Source of the DNA: JADJDM01 sp044352985
GTDB taxonomy: Bacteria > Bacteroidota > Bacteroidia > B-17B0 > Aurantibacillaceae
Length of the DNA: 64,000 nucleotides
Direction: 5' to 3'
NCBI GenBank assembly: GCA_044352985.1
Contig: JBILCU010000009.1
Coordinates: 83,275 to 147,274, forward strand
How positions within the stretch are numbered: the stretch's first letter is position 1; every line of letters begins with the position of its first letter. Both the position numbers and the translations under genes were made by a program. A model generated the notes under the pieces. The model saw nothing but the letters and a program-made list of their open reading frames with translations. It searched no databases and was not told where the DNA came from. Shown here piece after piece: positions 9,337-19,203 of the stretch.

Positions 9337-9367
9337 TAATTTTGAATATAATCTTCTATTAAATTTG
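9337..9367 (+). promoter_or_regulatory. two candidate -7 elements for the act-cox operon
   Basis: TAATTTTG (9337-9344) and TAAATTTG (9360-9367) both fit TAnnTTTG, 55-80 bases before the ActA ATG at 9422. No ideal TTTG sits 19 bases upstream of either, so the true one cannot be chosen by eye. Confidence 0.45.
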
Positions 9368-9421
9368 CCCCCTGTATATTGACTTTAATTGTCATTGAAT
9401 TGTCATAAATCAAATTTCAGT

Positions 9422-10732
9422 ATGATTAAAAATACTTCCCGATTAGCCCTAAATGTCTTGATGGGCTTGCTATTTACGGTTTTTATCGTCCCTAAAAAAA
9501 TTAATGCTGCTGATGGAAAGGCACTATTTAAACAAAATTGTGCTGTTTGTCACTCCATGTGTGACCAGAAATTAACTGGTCCAGGCTTAAAAGGAGTTGT
9601 AGATAGAGCACCAAAAGGAGATTGGTTATATAACTGGATTAAAAATAACGAAAAGTTAATTAAATCCGGTGATGCTTATGCAAATAAAATTTACAAAGAA
9701 AACGGAAATGCAGCAATGACTGTTTTTGAAGGAACTCTTAGTGATGATGATTTAAAAGCAATTACAGAATACGTAGTAAAAGGAGATTGTAATCCTGCCC
9801 CTGTTGGAGGTGCTCAGGTTGCAGCAGGCGGTAGTGCAGCTGCAGCAGCTAGCGAAGAAAAAGGAGGAATTGACCCACTTTATATCATTTTAGCTGTAAT
9901 TGTTATTTTAGCCATTTTAATTTCTGTGTTACGTGGTATCAGAAATTCTTTATCATCTGCAGTTGAAAATACACCTGAAGAAGAATTATCAAAAACTTTC
10001 TGGCAAGAAACAAAAGATTGGATTTCAGGTCACAGAAGATTAGTAGGTGTTTTCTGCATTATTTTAGTATTTGTTGGAATGAGAAGTTGTTGGAATAGCC
10101 TATGGACTGTTGGCGTATATTATGATGAATCTAAAGATTTGACATTAGGTGCACATTCAGGTAAAGGTTACAAGCCAGATCAACCAATTAAATTCTCTCA
10201 TAAATTACATGCAGGAGACAATGCAATTGCTTGTCAGTATTGCCACAATTCTGTTGAAAAGTCTCGTCATGCTGGTTTACCAACAGTAAATGTATGTATG
10301 AATTGCCATAAAGGAATTCAACAAGGTCCTCAATATGGTGAAAAGGAAATTTCTAAAATTTATGCTGCTGCAGGTTTTGATCCTAAAACTGGCACTTATG
10401 ATAAATCAAAAGAAAATCCCATCAAATGGATTAAAGTTCACAATCTTCCTGAGCATGTTTATTTCAATCACTCTCAGCACGTTGTGGTTGGAAAACAAGA
10501 ATGTACTACTTGTCACGGTAACGTAAAAGAAATGACTGTTGCTGAACAAAAATCACCGTTAACCATGAAATGGTGTATCGAATGTCACCGTAAAACGGAA
10601 GTGGCAATGGAAGGAAATGCATACTATGATAAATTGCATGCTTATTTAAAAGAAAAATACAAAGGTGAGCATTTAAAAACATTTACAGTTGCTCAAATGG
10701 GTGGCTTAGAGTGCGCTAGATGTCATTATTAA
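9422..10732 (+). CDS. actA: Alternative Complex III subunit A, multihaem cytochrome c with an extra N-terminal haem domain
   Basis: The start is ATG 9422; an earlier in-frame TTG at 9389 gives no signal peptide. The 436-aa product has a signal, then a class-I cytochrome c domain (CAVCH at residues 40-44) and two membrane segments (about 150-173 and 205-225). A C-terminal region carries five more haem sites: CQYCH, CMNCH, CTTCH, CIECH and CARCH. ActA binds five haems in the classic description, so the N-terminal domain adds a sixth. It is the first gene of the operon and passes electrons out of the quinol:electron-acceptor oxidoreductase at the periplasmic face. Confidence 0.92.
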   Translation: MIKNTSRLALNVLMGLLFTVFIVPKKINAADGKALFKQNCAVCHSMCDQKLTGPGLKGVVDRAPKGDWLYNWIKNNEKLIKSGDAYANKIYKENGNAAMTVFEGTLSDDDLKAITEYVVKGDCNPAPVGGAQVAAGGSAAAAASEEKGGIDPLYIILAVIVILAILISVLRGIRNSLSSAVENTPEEELSKTFWQETKDWISGHRRLVGVFCIILVFVGMRSCWNSLWTVGVYYDESKDLTLGAHSGKGYKPDQPIKFSHKLHAGDNAIACQYCHNSVEKSRHAGLPTVNVCMNCHKGIQQGPQYGEKEISKIYAAAGFDPKTGTYDKSKENPIKWIKVHNLPEHVYFNHSQHVVVGKQECTTCHGNVKEMTVAEQKSPLTMKWCIECHRKTEVAMEGNAYYDKLHAYLKEKYKGEHLKTFTVAQMGGLECARCHY

Positions 10733-10767
10733 TAATTAGTCCTAAACCTAAACGGAAATAAACATAC

Positions 10768-13700
10768 ATGGGTACATCAAAAAAATATTGGAAAGGATTG
10801 TCCGAGCTTAATAATAGTACGGAATTCCAAAAAAATGCCAATAACGAGTTTGCTGAAGAACTTCCATTGGAGGGTTTGATGAATGAAGAAACAGTTTCTT
10901 CAAACACATCTCGTCGTGATTTTTTAAAGGTGATGGGTTTTACTACCACAGCTGCTGTTTTAGCTTCTTGTGAAACTCCTGTAATTAAATCCATTCCTTA
11001 TGTTGTAAAGCCTGAAGAAATAACTCCAGGTGTTGCCAATTATTATGCTTCAACATTTTATGATGGTCACGATTACGCTTCTGTTTTGGTAAAAACCAGA
11101 GAAGGAAGACCAATTAAAGTTGATGGCAATGATTCTATAAAAGGAGCAAATACTGGAACAAGTGCGCGCGTTCAGGCATCAATTTTATCATTATATGATG
11201 GAGCTCGTTTAACTGGTCCTTTGTCAAAAGGAACTCCTATTACTTGGGATAATGCTGACAAAGCAATCAAACAAAAGCTTTCTGAAATTGCTAAGTCCGG
11301 TAAAGAAATTGCAATTCTTTCTTCAACGATTATTTCGCCTTCAACTAAAGCAGTTATTGCTGAGTTTATAGCTAAATATCCAAGCGCAAAATTATATCAA
11401 TACGATTCAGTTTCTTATTCAGCATTCAGAAATGCTAATGAAACTGTATTTGGTAAAAAAGTAGTTTCCTCATATGATTTTAGCAAAGCAAATGTAATAG
11501 TAGGTTTTGCATGTGACTTCCTTGGAAATTGGTTAGGATCAAATAAAGAATTTGCAGCTCAATACGCAGAAAACCGTAAGGTAAATGCTGATAAACGCGA
11601 AATGAGTAAACATTACCATTTCGAATCTAATTTATCATTAACAGGTGCAAACGCTGATGAGCGTTATATGATTAAACCATCTGAAATTGGTAAAGCAGTT
11701 GTTGCTTTATACAATGAAGTAGCTAAGAAAACAGGTAATTCAACTGTTAGTGCAACAAAATTAGAAAATGTTGATGCAAATACTGCAATTTCAAAAATTG
11801 CGGATCAACTTGCTAAACAAAAAGGAAATTCTTTAGTTGTTTGCGGATTAAACGATACAGATATACAAGTATTAGTTAACGGCATTAACAAAATGTTGGA
11901 TAACTACGGAAAATCTGTAGATGTTGAAATGCACTCTAATTTAAAACAAGGAGATGATTCGCAATTCATTGAACTTGTAAAAGACATGAATGCAGGAAAA
12001 ATTGGTGCAGTTATTACTTATAACTGTAATCCGGTTTACACAGCTCCTGCTAAATTAAATTTTAGCGCTGCATATTCAAAAGTTGGTTTTAAAATTTCAT
12101 TTTCACAAGTTAATGATGAAACAGCTTTATTAGCAGATTATGTTTGCCCTGATAATAATTGGTTAGAAAGTTGGGGTGATGCAAATCCAAAAAAAGGTTT
12201 TTATACATTACAACAGCCTACAATTTCTCAATTATTTTGTGCACCAAGATTTGAAGGAACTCGTCAGGCACAAGATTCATTATTAAAGTGGTCAGGTTTA
12301 AAAAGTGATTATTTAACTTATCTACAAGCATATTGGCAAAATCATGTTTTCCCAAATCAAGGAAAGTTTGGTAATTTTTATGAGTTTTGGGCTAATACTT
12401 TACATGATGGTACTTTAAAAGTAAATGTTTCAAAGGCTTTACCTTCTGTAATTGAGAACATAGCTCCTCTTCCTTTAGATTCAGCAGGTTTACCATTATT
12501 AACAGGTATTGCAACTGTTATCCCTGTATTGGCTGCCGATTCAGCAATTGCTGCACCAGTAATTAAAGAAGAGGAAAAGAAAGATGATAAAAAAGTTTCT
12601 AAAAAGAAAGAGGATATAAAAGAAGAAGTCTCTTTTGAATCAATTTCAATTAATGTTGATTATTCTGCATCAGCATCTAAAGCATTAGCAGCAAAATCTA
12701 GTGCTTGGGAAGTTACAATTTATGAAAAACAAGGTATAGGTAATGGAAATCAAAGTAATAATCCATGGTTAATGGAGTTACCTGATCCAATTTCTAAAGT
12801 AACTTGGGATAATTACGTAACTATGGCTCCTGAAGATGTAAAAGCTCAAGGGTTTAAAGAAATGTTACGTCAAGATATTGATGCTACAATTGTTAACGTT
12901 ACTATTAATGGTGTATCAAAAAAATTACCAGTTTATCCTCAGCCTGGTCAAGCAAAAGGTACAATAGGTATTGCCTTAGGTTTTGGACGTAATGCCGAAT
13001 CATTAAAAGTTGCTCATGGAATTGGTGCTAATGCATTTGAATTACTTTCTGTAACTAATAATCAAATTCAGAATATTTCTTCTGATGTAACAATTGCTGA
13101 TGCTGGAGAAACTCATCAGTTTGCTGCTACTCAAATTCATCACACCATCATGGGTCGTGAGGAATATTTATTAAGAGAAACATCATTAACTCAATACAAG
13201 GAAGATTCAAGATCAAACAATCCAAAAACAATGTTAGCTACTCATACAGGACCTGTTCCAATTGAGTCAGTTGATCTTTGGAATGCACATGAAAGACCAG
13301 GTCACAAATGGGCAATGGCAATTGATTTGAATTCATGTATAGGTTGTGGTTCTTGTGTTGTAGCTTGTACAGTAGAAAATAATGTGGCTGTAGTTGGTAA
13401 AGATCAGGTAATGAAAACCCGTGAAATGCACTGGTTGCGTATAGATCGTTACTATACATCAGACATGGATAAGAAGAGAGCTGCTAAAGATGGTGTTGGT
13501 GCAATGGATATGTATTTGCAGATGGAAAATCCTTCTTCAAATCCAAAAGTTACTTTCCAACCGATGATGTGTCAACATTGTAACCATGCTCCTTGTGAAA
13601 CTGTTTGTCCGGTATTAGCTACTAGCCACAGTAACGAAGGTGTTAATCAAATGACATACAATCGTTGTATCGGAACTCGTTACTGCGCTAATAACTGTCC

Positions 13701-14163
13701 TTTCAAAGTTCGTCGTTTCAATTGGTTCAATTATAATGAAAATCCTGATTTCTTCATGAATCCTGTTCAGGATGATTTAGGTAGAATGGTAATGAATCCT
13801 GATGTTACTGTTCGTGGTCGTGGTGTAATGGAAAAATGTTCTATGTGCGCTCAACGTACACAGGCGGGTAAACTAGAAGCTAAAAAAGCAGGATTACCAT
13901 TAAAAGATGGCGCAATTAAAACTGCTTGTCAGCAAGCTTGTCCTACTAATGCAATTGTGTTTGGTGACGCTAATGATAATGAATCACAAGTTGCTAAATT
14001 AAGAGCAGATGATAGAAGTTACTTCTTATTAGATGAACTTGGTGTAAAACCAAACATCAATTACTTAGTGAAAGTTAGAAATCAAGAACAAGAAATTGTT
14101 TGGGAGGAAGAAACTAAAGCTGAACCAAAAGAAGAAATTAAATCAGAAGAAAAACACGCATAA
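10768..14163 (+). CDS. actB: Alternative Complex III subunit B (molybdopterin-oxidoreductase-like plus Fe-S domain)
   Basis: The 1131-aa protein has a twin-arginine signal (SRRDFLKVMGF) followed by a Cys in VLASCE, so it may be a Tat-exported lipoprotein. The N-terminal two thirds resemble molybdopterin oxidoreductases, which in ACIII have lost the cofactor. The C-terminal third is a ferredoxin-like domain with four Cys groups: CIGCGSCVVAC, CQHCNHAPCETVC, CIGTRYCANNC, and CSMC...ACQQAC, ligating Fe-S clusters. A Lys/Glu-rich insert lies at about residues 600-625. The gene sits 35 bp after actA. It forms the peripheral electron-transfer arm of the complex. Confidence 0.93.
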   Translation: MGTSKKYWKGLSELNNSTEFQKNANNEFAEELPLEGLMNEETVSSNTSRRDFLKVMGFTTTAAVLASCETPVIKSIPYVVKPEEITPGVANYYASTFYDGHDYASVLVKTREGRPIKVDGNDSIKGANTGTSARVQASILSLYDGARLTGPLSKGTPITWDNADKAIKQKLSEIAKSGKEIAILSSTIISPSTKAVIAEFIAKYPSAKLYQYDSVSYSAFRNANETVFGKKVVSSYDFSKANVIVGFACDFLGNWLGSNKEFAAQYAENRKVNADKREMSKHYHFESNLSLTGANADERYMIKPSEIGKAVVALYNEVAKKTGNSTVSATKLENVDANTAISKIADQLAKQKGNSLVVCGLNDTDIQVLVNGINKMLDNYGKSVDVEMHSNLKQGDDSQFIELVKDMNAGKIGAVITYNCNPVYTAPAKLNFSAAYSKVGFKISFSQVNDETALLADYVCPDNNWLESWGDANPKKGFYTLQQPTISQLFCAPRFEGTRQAQDSLLKWSGLKSDYLTYLQAYWQNHVFPNQGKFGNFYEFWANTLHDGTLKVNVSKALPSVIENIAPLPLDSAGLPLLTGIATVIPVLAADSAIAAPVIKEEEKKDDKKVSKKKEDIKEEVSFESISINVDYSASASKALAAKSSAWEVTIYEKQGIGNGNQSNNPWLMELPDPISKVTWDNYVTMAPEDVKAQGFKEMLRQDIDATIVNVTINGVSKKLPVYPQPGQAKGTIGIALGFGRNAESLKVAHGIGANAFELLSVTNNQIQNISSDVTIADAGETHQFAATQIHHTIMGREEYLLRETSLTQYKEDSRSNNPKTMLATHTGPVPIESVDLWNAHERPGHKWAMAIDLNSCIGCGSCVVACTVENNVAVVGKDQVMKTREMHWLRIDRYYTSDMDKKRAAKDGVGAMDMYLQMENPSSNPKVTFQPMMCQHCNHAPCETVCPVLATSHSNEGVNQMTYNRCIGTRYCANNCPFKVRRFNWFNYNENPDFFMNPVQDDLGRMVMNPDVTVRGRGVMEKCSMCAQRTQAGKLEAKKAGLPLKDGAIKTACQQACPTNAIVFGDANDNESQVAKLRADDRSYFLLDELGVKPNINYLVKVRNQEQEIVWEEETKAEPKEEIKSEEKHA

Positions 14164-14196
14164 ACTACTAACTAACAAATTTAGATTTAAAAAGAT

Positions 14197-15597
14197 ATGC
14201 ACGCAGAATCCAGAATAAGAGAGCCCCTGATTATTGGCGATAAATCGTACCGACAAATCACGGATGATATCATTAAGCCAATTGAAGGTAAAGCAAATAA
14301 ATATTGGTACATTTTATTTACAATATCTGTTTTAACTTTCCTTTGGGGAATTGGTTGTTTAGCTTATACAATTGGAACAGGTATCGGTGTTTGGGGATCA
14401 AATAATGGTGTTGATTGGGCTTGGGATATTACCAATTTCGTTTGGTGGATTGGTATTGGTCACGCTGGAACATTAATTTCAGCGGTATTATTGTTATTCC
14501 GTCAAAAATGGCGTATGGCAATTAACCGTTCAGCTGAAGCGATGACTATTTTTGCCGTAATGTGTGCAGCTATTTTCGTATTGTTACACACTGGTCGTCC
14601 TTGGTTAGATTATATGTTGTTCCCTTTACCAAATCAATTTGGTTCTTTATGGCCAAACTTTAACTCACCATTATTATGGGACGTTTTTGCTGTATCTACT
14701 TATTTCACGGTATCATGTGTGTTTTGGTACATTGGTTTAATTCCAGATTTCGCAATGGTTCGCGACAGAGCTGTAAAACCAATGGCTAAAAAAGCATATG
14801 CTTTACTTTCATTTGGTTGGGGCGGGGGAGCTCGTCACTGGAGCCGTTTTGAAGAAGTTTCATTAGTGTTAGCAGGTTTATCAACACCACTTGTATTCTC
14901 AGTTCACTCTATTGTATCCTTTGACTTTGCTACTTCAGTTGTTCCGGGTTGGCACACAACAATTTTCCCACCATATTTCGTATCTGGTGCTGTATTCTCT
15001 GGTTTTGCGATGGTGTTAACCTTAATGCTAATTGTAAGAAAGGTTTATAGTTTAGAAGCATATTTAACTATTAAGCACATTGAGTACATGAATATTGTAA
15101 TCATTGTAACAGGATCCATTGTTGGTGTTGCTTATTTAACAGAGTTGTTTGTTGCTTGGTACTCAGGTGTAGAATTTGAGCAATACGCCTTCTTAAATCG
15201 TGCAACCGGACCATACTGGTGGGCTTATGCAGCAATGATGACTTGTAATGTTATTTCACCCCAATTATTTTGGTTCAAAAAATTAAGAACCAATTTAGCT
15301 TTCACTTTTATACTTTCAATTGTTGTAAATATTGGTATGTGGTTCGAACGTTTTGTAATTATCGTTCCTACTTTATGTAGAACATTTGTTCCTGGTACTT
15401 GGAATATGTACCACCCATCATTTGTTGATATAGGTATTTTTGTAGGTACAATAGGTATGTTCTTTACTTTCTTCTTGTTGTATGCTAGAACATTCCCTGT
15501 TATTGCTCAGGCAGAGTTGAAAACCATTCTTAAATCTTCAGGTGAAGCTCATAAAAAATTAGCAGCAAATCATTCACACGATAGTCATTCACATTAA
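14197..15597 (+). CDS. actC: Alternative Complex III subunit C (NrfD-like membrane subunit)
   Basis: 466 aa with about ten membrane segments and the NrfD/PsrC character: WWIGIGHAGTLISA, LLHTGRPWLDYMLFPLPNQ, SPLLWDVFAVSTYF, SVHSIVSFDFA. The family binds quinol in the membrane core, and ActC and ActF are homologous halves of the ACIII quinol module. The C-terminus is His-rich (HSHDSHSH). It follows actB by 33 bp in the standard order. Confidence 0.94.
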   Translation: MHAESRIREPLIIGDKSYRQITDDIIKPIEGKANKYWYILFTISVLTFLWGIGCLAYTIGTGIGVWGSNNGVDWAWDITNFVWWIGIGHAGTLISAVLLLFRQKWRMAINRSAEAMTIFAVMCAAIFVLLHTGRPWLDYMLFPLPNQFGSLWPNFNSPLLWDVFAVSTYFTVSCVFWYIGLIPDFAMVRDRAVKPMAKKAYALLSFGWGGGARHWSRFEEVSLVLAGLSTPLVFSVHSIVSFDFATSVVPGWHTTIFPPYFVSGAVFSGFAMVLTLMLIVRKVYSLEAYLTIKHIEYMNIVIIVTGSIVGVAYLTELFVAWYSGVEFEQYAFLNRATGPYWWAYAAMMTCNVISPQLFWFKKLRTNLAFTFILSIVVNIGMWFERFVIIVPTLCRTFVPGTWNMYHPSFVDIGIFVGTIGMFFTFFLLYARTFPVIAQAELKTILKSSGEAHKKLAANHSHDSHSH

Positions 15598-15611
15598 TAG
15601 AGAAATTGAAT

Positions 15612-16157
15612 ATGGCAACAAAACAAGTTATACACGGTATTTATGATGATGAAGTTCCTCTTTTGGAGGGATGTAAAAAACTTCGTGATGCAGGAATAAG
15701 AGTAAAAGATGTTTTTTCTCCTTTTCCAATACATGGAATTGATCCAATTATTGGTTTACCAAGAACGAGAATTGCAATTTGTGCTTTCATCTATGGATTA
15801 ACAGGAGCATGTTTAGCAACTTGGATGATGTGGTACATGATGGTTACTGATTGGCCTACTGACATTGGAGGGAAACCAAGCTTTACTTATTACATGAATG
15901 TACCTGCTTTTATTCCAATTACTTTTGAATCAACAGTATTTTGCGCGGCTCATGGAATGGCACTTACATATTTATTACGTTGCTGGTTAGTTCCTGGTGC
16001 TAAGGCTAAAAATCCTGATCCAAGAACTACAGATGATAAGTTTATGATTTACCTAGAGTTAAATGAAGAACAAGTATCTTCAGCTGAAGGCATTTTAAAA
16101 AGCACAGGAGCTAGTGAAGTAAATCATAAAGGAACAATTGCATTAAAAGATCATTAA
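15612..16157 (+). CDS. actD: Alternative Complex III subunit D (DUF3341)
   Basis: 181 aa from ATG 15612; an in-frame TTG lies two codons earlier. The N-terminus (VIHGIYDDEVPLLEGCKKL) and the two central membrane helices separated by a loop with PTDIGGKPSF are the DUF3341 pattern. A short cytoplasmic-type tail ends the protein. It is a membrane anchor and structural subunit, 14 bp after actC. Confidence 0.92.
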   Translation: MATKQVIHGIYDDEVPLLEGCKKLRDAGIRVKDVFSPFPIHGIDPIIGLPRTRIAICAFIYGLTGACLATWMMWYMMVTDWPTDIGGKPSFTYYMNVPAFIPITFESTVFCAAHGMALTYLLRCWLVPGAKAKNPDPRTTDDKFMIYLELNEEQVSSAEGILKSTGASEVNHKGTIALKDH

Positions 16158-16176
16158 TAAAGAAAATCGTTTAGCG

Positions 16177-16833
16177 ATGAAATTAAATAAATTCCCAAAT
16201 CTGAAAACCATTGCGCTGTCCGCATTAACTGCAGCCATGCTTACAGGTTTTACATCATGCGAAGAAGTACCGAATAGTCCGGGTTTTGAATTTGCGCCTG
16301 ATATGTATAGAACTAGAGCATTAAGATATTATGGAGAGTATGTTACAGCAACTGGTGACACATTAAATATGGCAAGAAAACCAGTAGCAGGAAGTATTGC
16401 AAGAAATTATTTGCCTTCTATACCTAAAGGAATAACTTATGATAATGCTGATTTATTAAAAAACCCAATTGCATTTAGTCCTGAAGTTGAAAAAGAAGGT
16501 GAAGTTATTTATGGTAAGTTTTGTGTACACTGTCATGGTGAAGCAGGTAAAGGTGATGGAAAAGTTGCAGCAAAATTACCAGGACCTCCACCAGCATATG
16601 ATGGTACTTTAAAGAATTTATCAGAGGGTAAAATATTTTATTCTATCACAAACGGTAAAGGTACAATGGGTGCCCATGGGTTATTACTAAATGCAGATGA
16701 AAGATGGAAGTTAGTTCATTTTGTTCAAAAATTACAAGGTGTTAGAAACGCTCCAGCTGCTTCAGATTCATTAGCAACAAATAAAGTTGATTCAGTAAAA
16801 ACAACACCAAGTAAAGCTGTTGCAAAAAAATAG
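16177..16833 (+). CDS. actE: Alternative Complex III subunit E (mono-haem cytochrome c lipoprotein)
   Basis: 218 aa with a lipoprotein signal ending LTGFTSCEE. One haem site, CVHCHG, lies at about residue 114 within EKEGEVIYGKFCVHCHGEAGKGDG. The likely axial Met is in KGTMGAHG. The C-terminus is a Ser/Thr/Lys-rich tail. In ACIII this subunit is the electron exit towards the oxidase. Gap to actD is 19 bp. Confidence 0.93.
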   Translation: MKLNKFPNLKTIALSALTAAMLTGFTSCEEVPNSPGFEFAPDMYRTRALRYYGEYVTATGDTLNMARKPVAGSIARNYLPSIPKGITYDNADLLKNPIAFSPEVEKEGEVIYGKFCVHCHGEAGKGDGKVAAKLPGPPPAYDGTLKNLSEGKIFYSITNGKGTMGAHGLLLNADERWKLVHFVQKLQGVRNAPAASDSLATNKVDSVKTTPSKAVAKK

Positions 16834-16864
16834 GAATAAAAACTAATTAGAAAAAAGGTTGTAT

Positions 16865-18085
16865 ATGTCAAAATTAAACTTCGAAATTCCTTCCAAAGCT
16901 AAAATGTTTACTTATATTTTAATGGCTATTGGATTGATATCAATAATTGCATCTTTTTTAACTGATGCACCTCATGAACCGGATCCTCATTATCATCAAA
17001 ATCGTGCATGGGCTAATATTTTTATTAATTCATTTTTCTTTATGGCTATTGGTTTAGCTGCGGCATTCTTTTTAGGTTTGCAATACGCTGCTGAGGCAGG
17101 TTGGGCGACTACCATTAAAAGAATAACTGAGGCTGTAGCTTGGTATTTACCTTATGGTGTAAGTTTTATGCTTCTATTGTTTATTTTGGGTCAATTACAT
17201 GTGCACCATATTTATTCTTGGATGACTGAAGGGATTGCTGATCCTAATTCACCAAACTACGATGAAATTGTTGCTAATAAAATTGGATATTTTGGTTTAT
17301 TTTGGTGGATTAGATCAATCGCATACGTTGGAGGTTGGTTGTATTTCACTCATAAATTAAGAAAAAATTCCATTGATGCTGATCAGGTTTCTAATGACAC
17401 TCACCATTGGAAAAATGTAAAACTATCTGCATGGTTCATGGTTTTATTTGCTGTAACATCTTCAACATCTGCTTGGGATTGGGTTATGAGTATTGATGTT
17501 CATTGGTTTTCAACATTATTTGGGTGGTATATTTTTGCAGGTATGTGGATTAGTGCAATTATTACAATCATTATGATAATTGTATGGCTAAAAAAGTTAG
17601 GGTATATGGAGTTTGTTACAGAAAGTACTATTCACGATATGGGTAAATGGATGTTTGCAATTTCTTTCCTATGGACTTACCTATATTTCTCACAATTCAT
17701 GTTGATTTGGTATTCAAACATACCTGAGGAAGTTATTTATTTCCAAAGTCGTTGGGAGCATTTTAAACCGCTAATGTGGACAGTGTTGTTCGTTAACTTT
17801 GTATTTCCTATGATATTATTAATGAGTCGTGATGCAAAAAGAAATTTTTGGTTCTTAACAATAGTAGGAACAATAATTTTCGTTGGGCACTGGCTTGATG
17901 TTGTTATGATTGTAATGCCAGGTACAGTAGGTCATCACTGGAACGGATTAAGTTGGATGGAGTTTGGAACATTCCTTGGTTTCTTAGGTTTTTTTATAAA
18001 TATTTTGTTGAGGAATCTTGCATCACGACCATTATTGGTTAAAAACCATCCATATTTGGATGAAGCATTGCATCATACAACCTAA
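16865..18085 (+). CDS. actF: Alternative Complex III subunit F (second NrfD-like membrane subunit)
   Basis: ATG 16865 gives 406 aa; a TTG two codons upstream is less likely. About ten membrane segments, with conserved pieces HQNRAWANIFINSFFFM, WYLPYGVSFMLLLF, SSTSAWDWVMSIDVHWFSTLFGWY, and MVLVFV-like hydrophobic helices. It is homologous to ActC. It completes the act gene set and is followed 51 bp later by the oxidase subunit II gene. Confidence 0.93.
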   Translation: MSKLNFEIPSKAKMFTYILMAIGLISIIASFLTDAPHEPDPHYHQNRAWANIFINSFFFMAIGLAAAFFLGLQYAAEAGWATTIKRITEAVAWYLPYGVSFMLLLFILGQLHVHHIYSWMTEGIADPNSPNYDEIVANKIGYFGLFWWIRSIAYVGGWLYFTHKLRKNSIDADQVSNDTHHWKNVKLSAWFMVLFAVTSSTSAWDWVMSIDVHWFSTLFGWYIFAGMWISAIITIIMIIVWLKKLGYMEFVTESTIHDMGKWMFAISFLWTYLYFSQFMLIWYSNIPEEVIYFQSRWEHFKPLMWTVLFVNFVFPMILLMSRDAKRNFWFLTIVGTIIFVGHWLDVVMIVMPGTVGHHWNGLSWMEFGTFLGFLGFFINILLRNLASRPLLVKNHPYLDEALHHTT

Positions 18086-18136
18086 TTATTTCAGAAATTT
18101 GTAATAGAAAAATTAATTTAAAAAAAACAATATAAC

Positions 18137-19168
18137 ATGACACTTTTGTATATTTTAACCATTTTATTGTTGTGTATAGCCTTAGCTTATTTATTCAAAG
18201 TAATAGATTTATCTAGAGTTTTAAAAACTGAAAAAGAATGGATACCTACAGAAAATGATAACAGAACAATGGGTAAATTCTTTTTAATCTTTATGTTTGC
18301 TTTTATAGCTTGGTCTTTTTACCAAATATATCAATATGGTTATAGAAGTTTACCTAAATCTGCCTCTGAACATGGCGATAAAGTAGATGAATTAATGAGA
18401 TATAACATGTATATCATTTGGATTGTATTTGTTTTGACAAATTTTGTTCTTTTCTATTTTGCTTGGAAATATTATGGTAGAAAAAATGGTAAAGCTGAAT
18501 TTTTCGCACATGATAATAAATTGGAAATGATTTGGACAGTAGTACCTGCTGTCGTATTAGCATTCATTATCATTTTTGGTTTGAAATATTGGAATGAAAT
18601 CATGGAAAAATCAACTGATACAAAATCAGTTAAAATTGAATTATATTCTAAACAATTTGACTGGACAGCTCGTTATGCAGGCGCTGATAATACTTTCGGT
18701 TTAGATGATTTCACTCAAATTGATGGTGGTAATTCTATGGGCCTTGATACATTAGATAAAAATTGTTTTGATGACATTATTGTTAAGAATGAAATTCATA
18801 TTCCTATTGGTGTTGAAATTGATTTTCAATTCCGTTCAAGAGATGTAATTCATAGTGCATTTATGCCTCATTTTAGAGCACAAATGAATTGTGTTCCTGG
18901 TCAAGTTACTCGTTTCAAATTCAAACCAACTGTTACAACAGTTGAAATGAGAAAAGATGAACAGGTAATTCGTAACATTAAAGAAATTAATGCTATTCGT
19001 GAAAAGAAAGGTGAAGATCCAATTGAGTTTGATTACACTTTAATTTGTAATAAAATTTGTGGGGCATCTCATTATAACATGCCAATGAAAATTGTTGTTG
19101 AATCTGAAAAAGATTATAAAGAATGGTTAGCTAAGCAAAAGACATTTAAAACTGTTGCTTCAAAATAA
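18137..19168 (+). CDS. coxB: cytochrome c oxidase subunit II
   Basis: 343 aa with a leading hydrophobic segment, the usual two-helix hairpin (about 90-165), and a periplasmic cupredoxin domain. CuA ligands are visible as IHSAFMPHFRAQMNCVPGQ and CNKICGASHYNMPM (C-x3-C, His, Met). An extra N-terminal helix (MTLLYILTILLLCIALAYL) is present. No haem c site is fused, so this is not a caa3 subunit. It receives electrons from ActE/ActA or a soluble carrier. Confidence 0.94.
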   Translation: MTLLYILTILLLCIALAYLFKVIDLSRVLKTEKEWIPTENDNRTMGKFFLIFMFAFIAWSFYQIYQYGYRSLPKSASEHGDKVDELMRYNMYIIWIVFVLTNFVLFYFAWKYYGRKNGKAEFFAHDNKLEMIWTVVPAVVLAFIIIFGLKYWNEIMEKSTDTKSVKIELYSKQFDWTARYAGADNTFGLDDFTQIDGGNSMGLDTLDKNCFDDIIVKNEIHIPIGVEIDFQFRSRDVIHSAFMPHFRAQMNCVPGQVTRFKFKPTVTTVEMRKDEQVIRNIKEINAIREKKGEDPIEFDYTLICNKICGASHYNMPMKIVVESEKDYKEWLAKQKTFKTVASK

Positions 19169-19203
19169 ATTTTAATATTAATTTAATTTAAAAAACGATA
19201 AAG

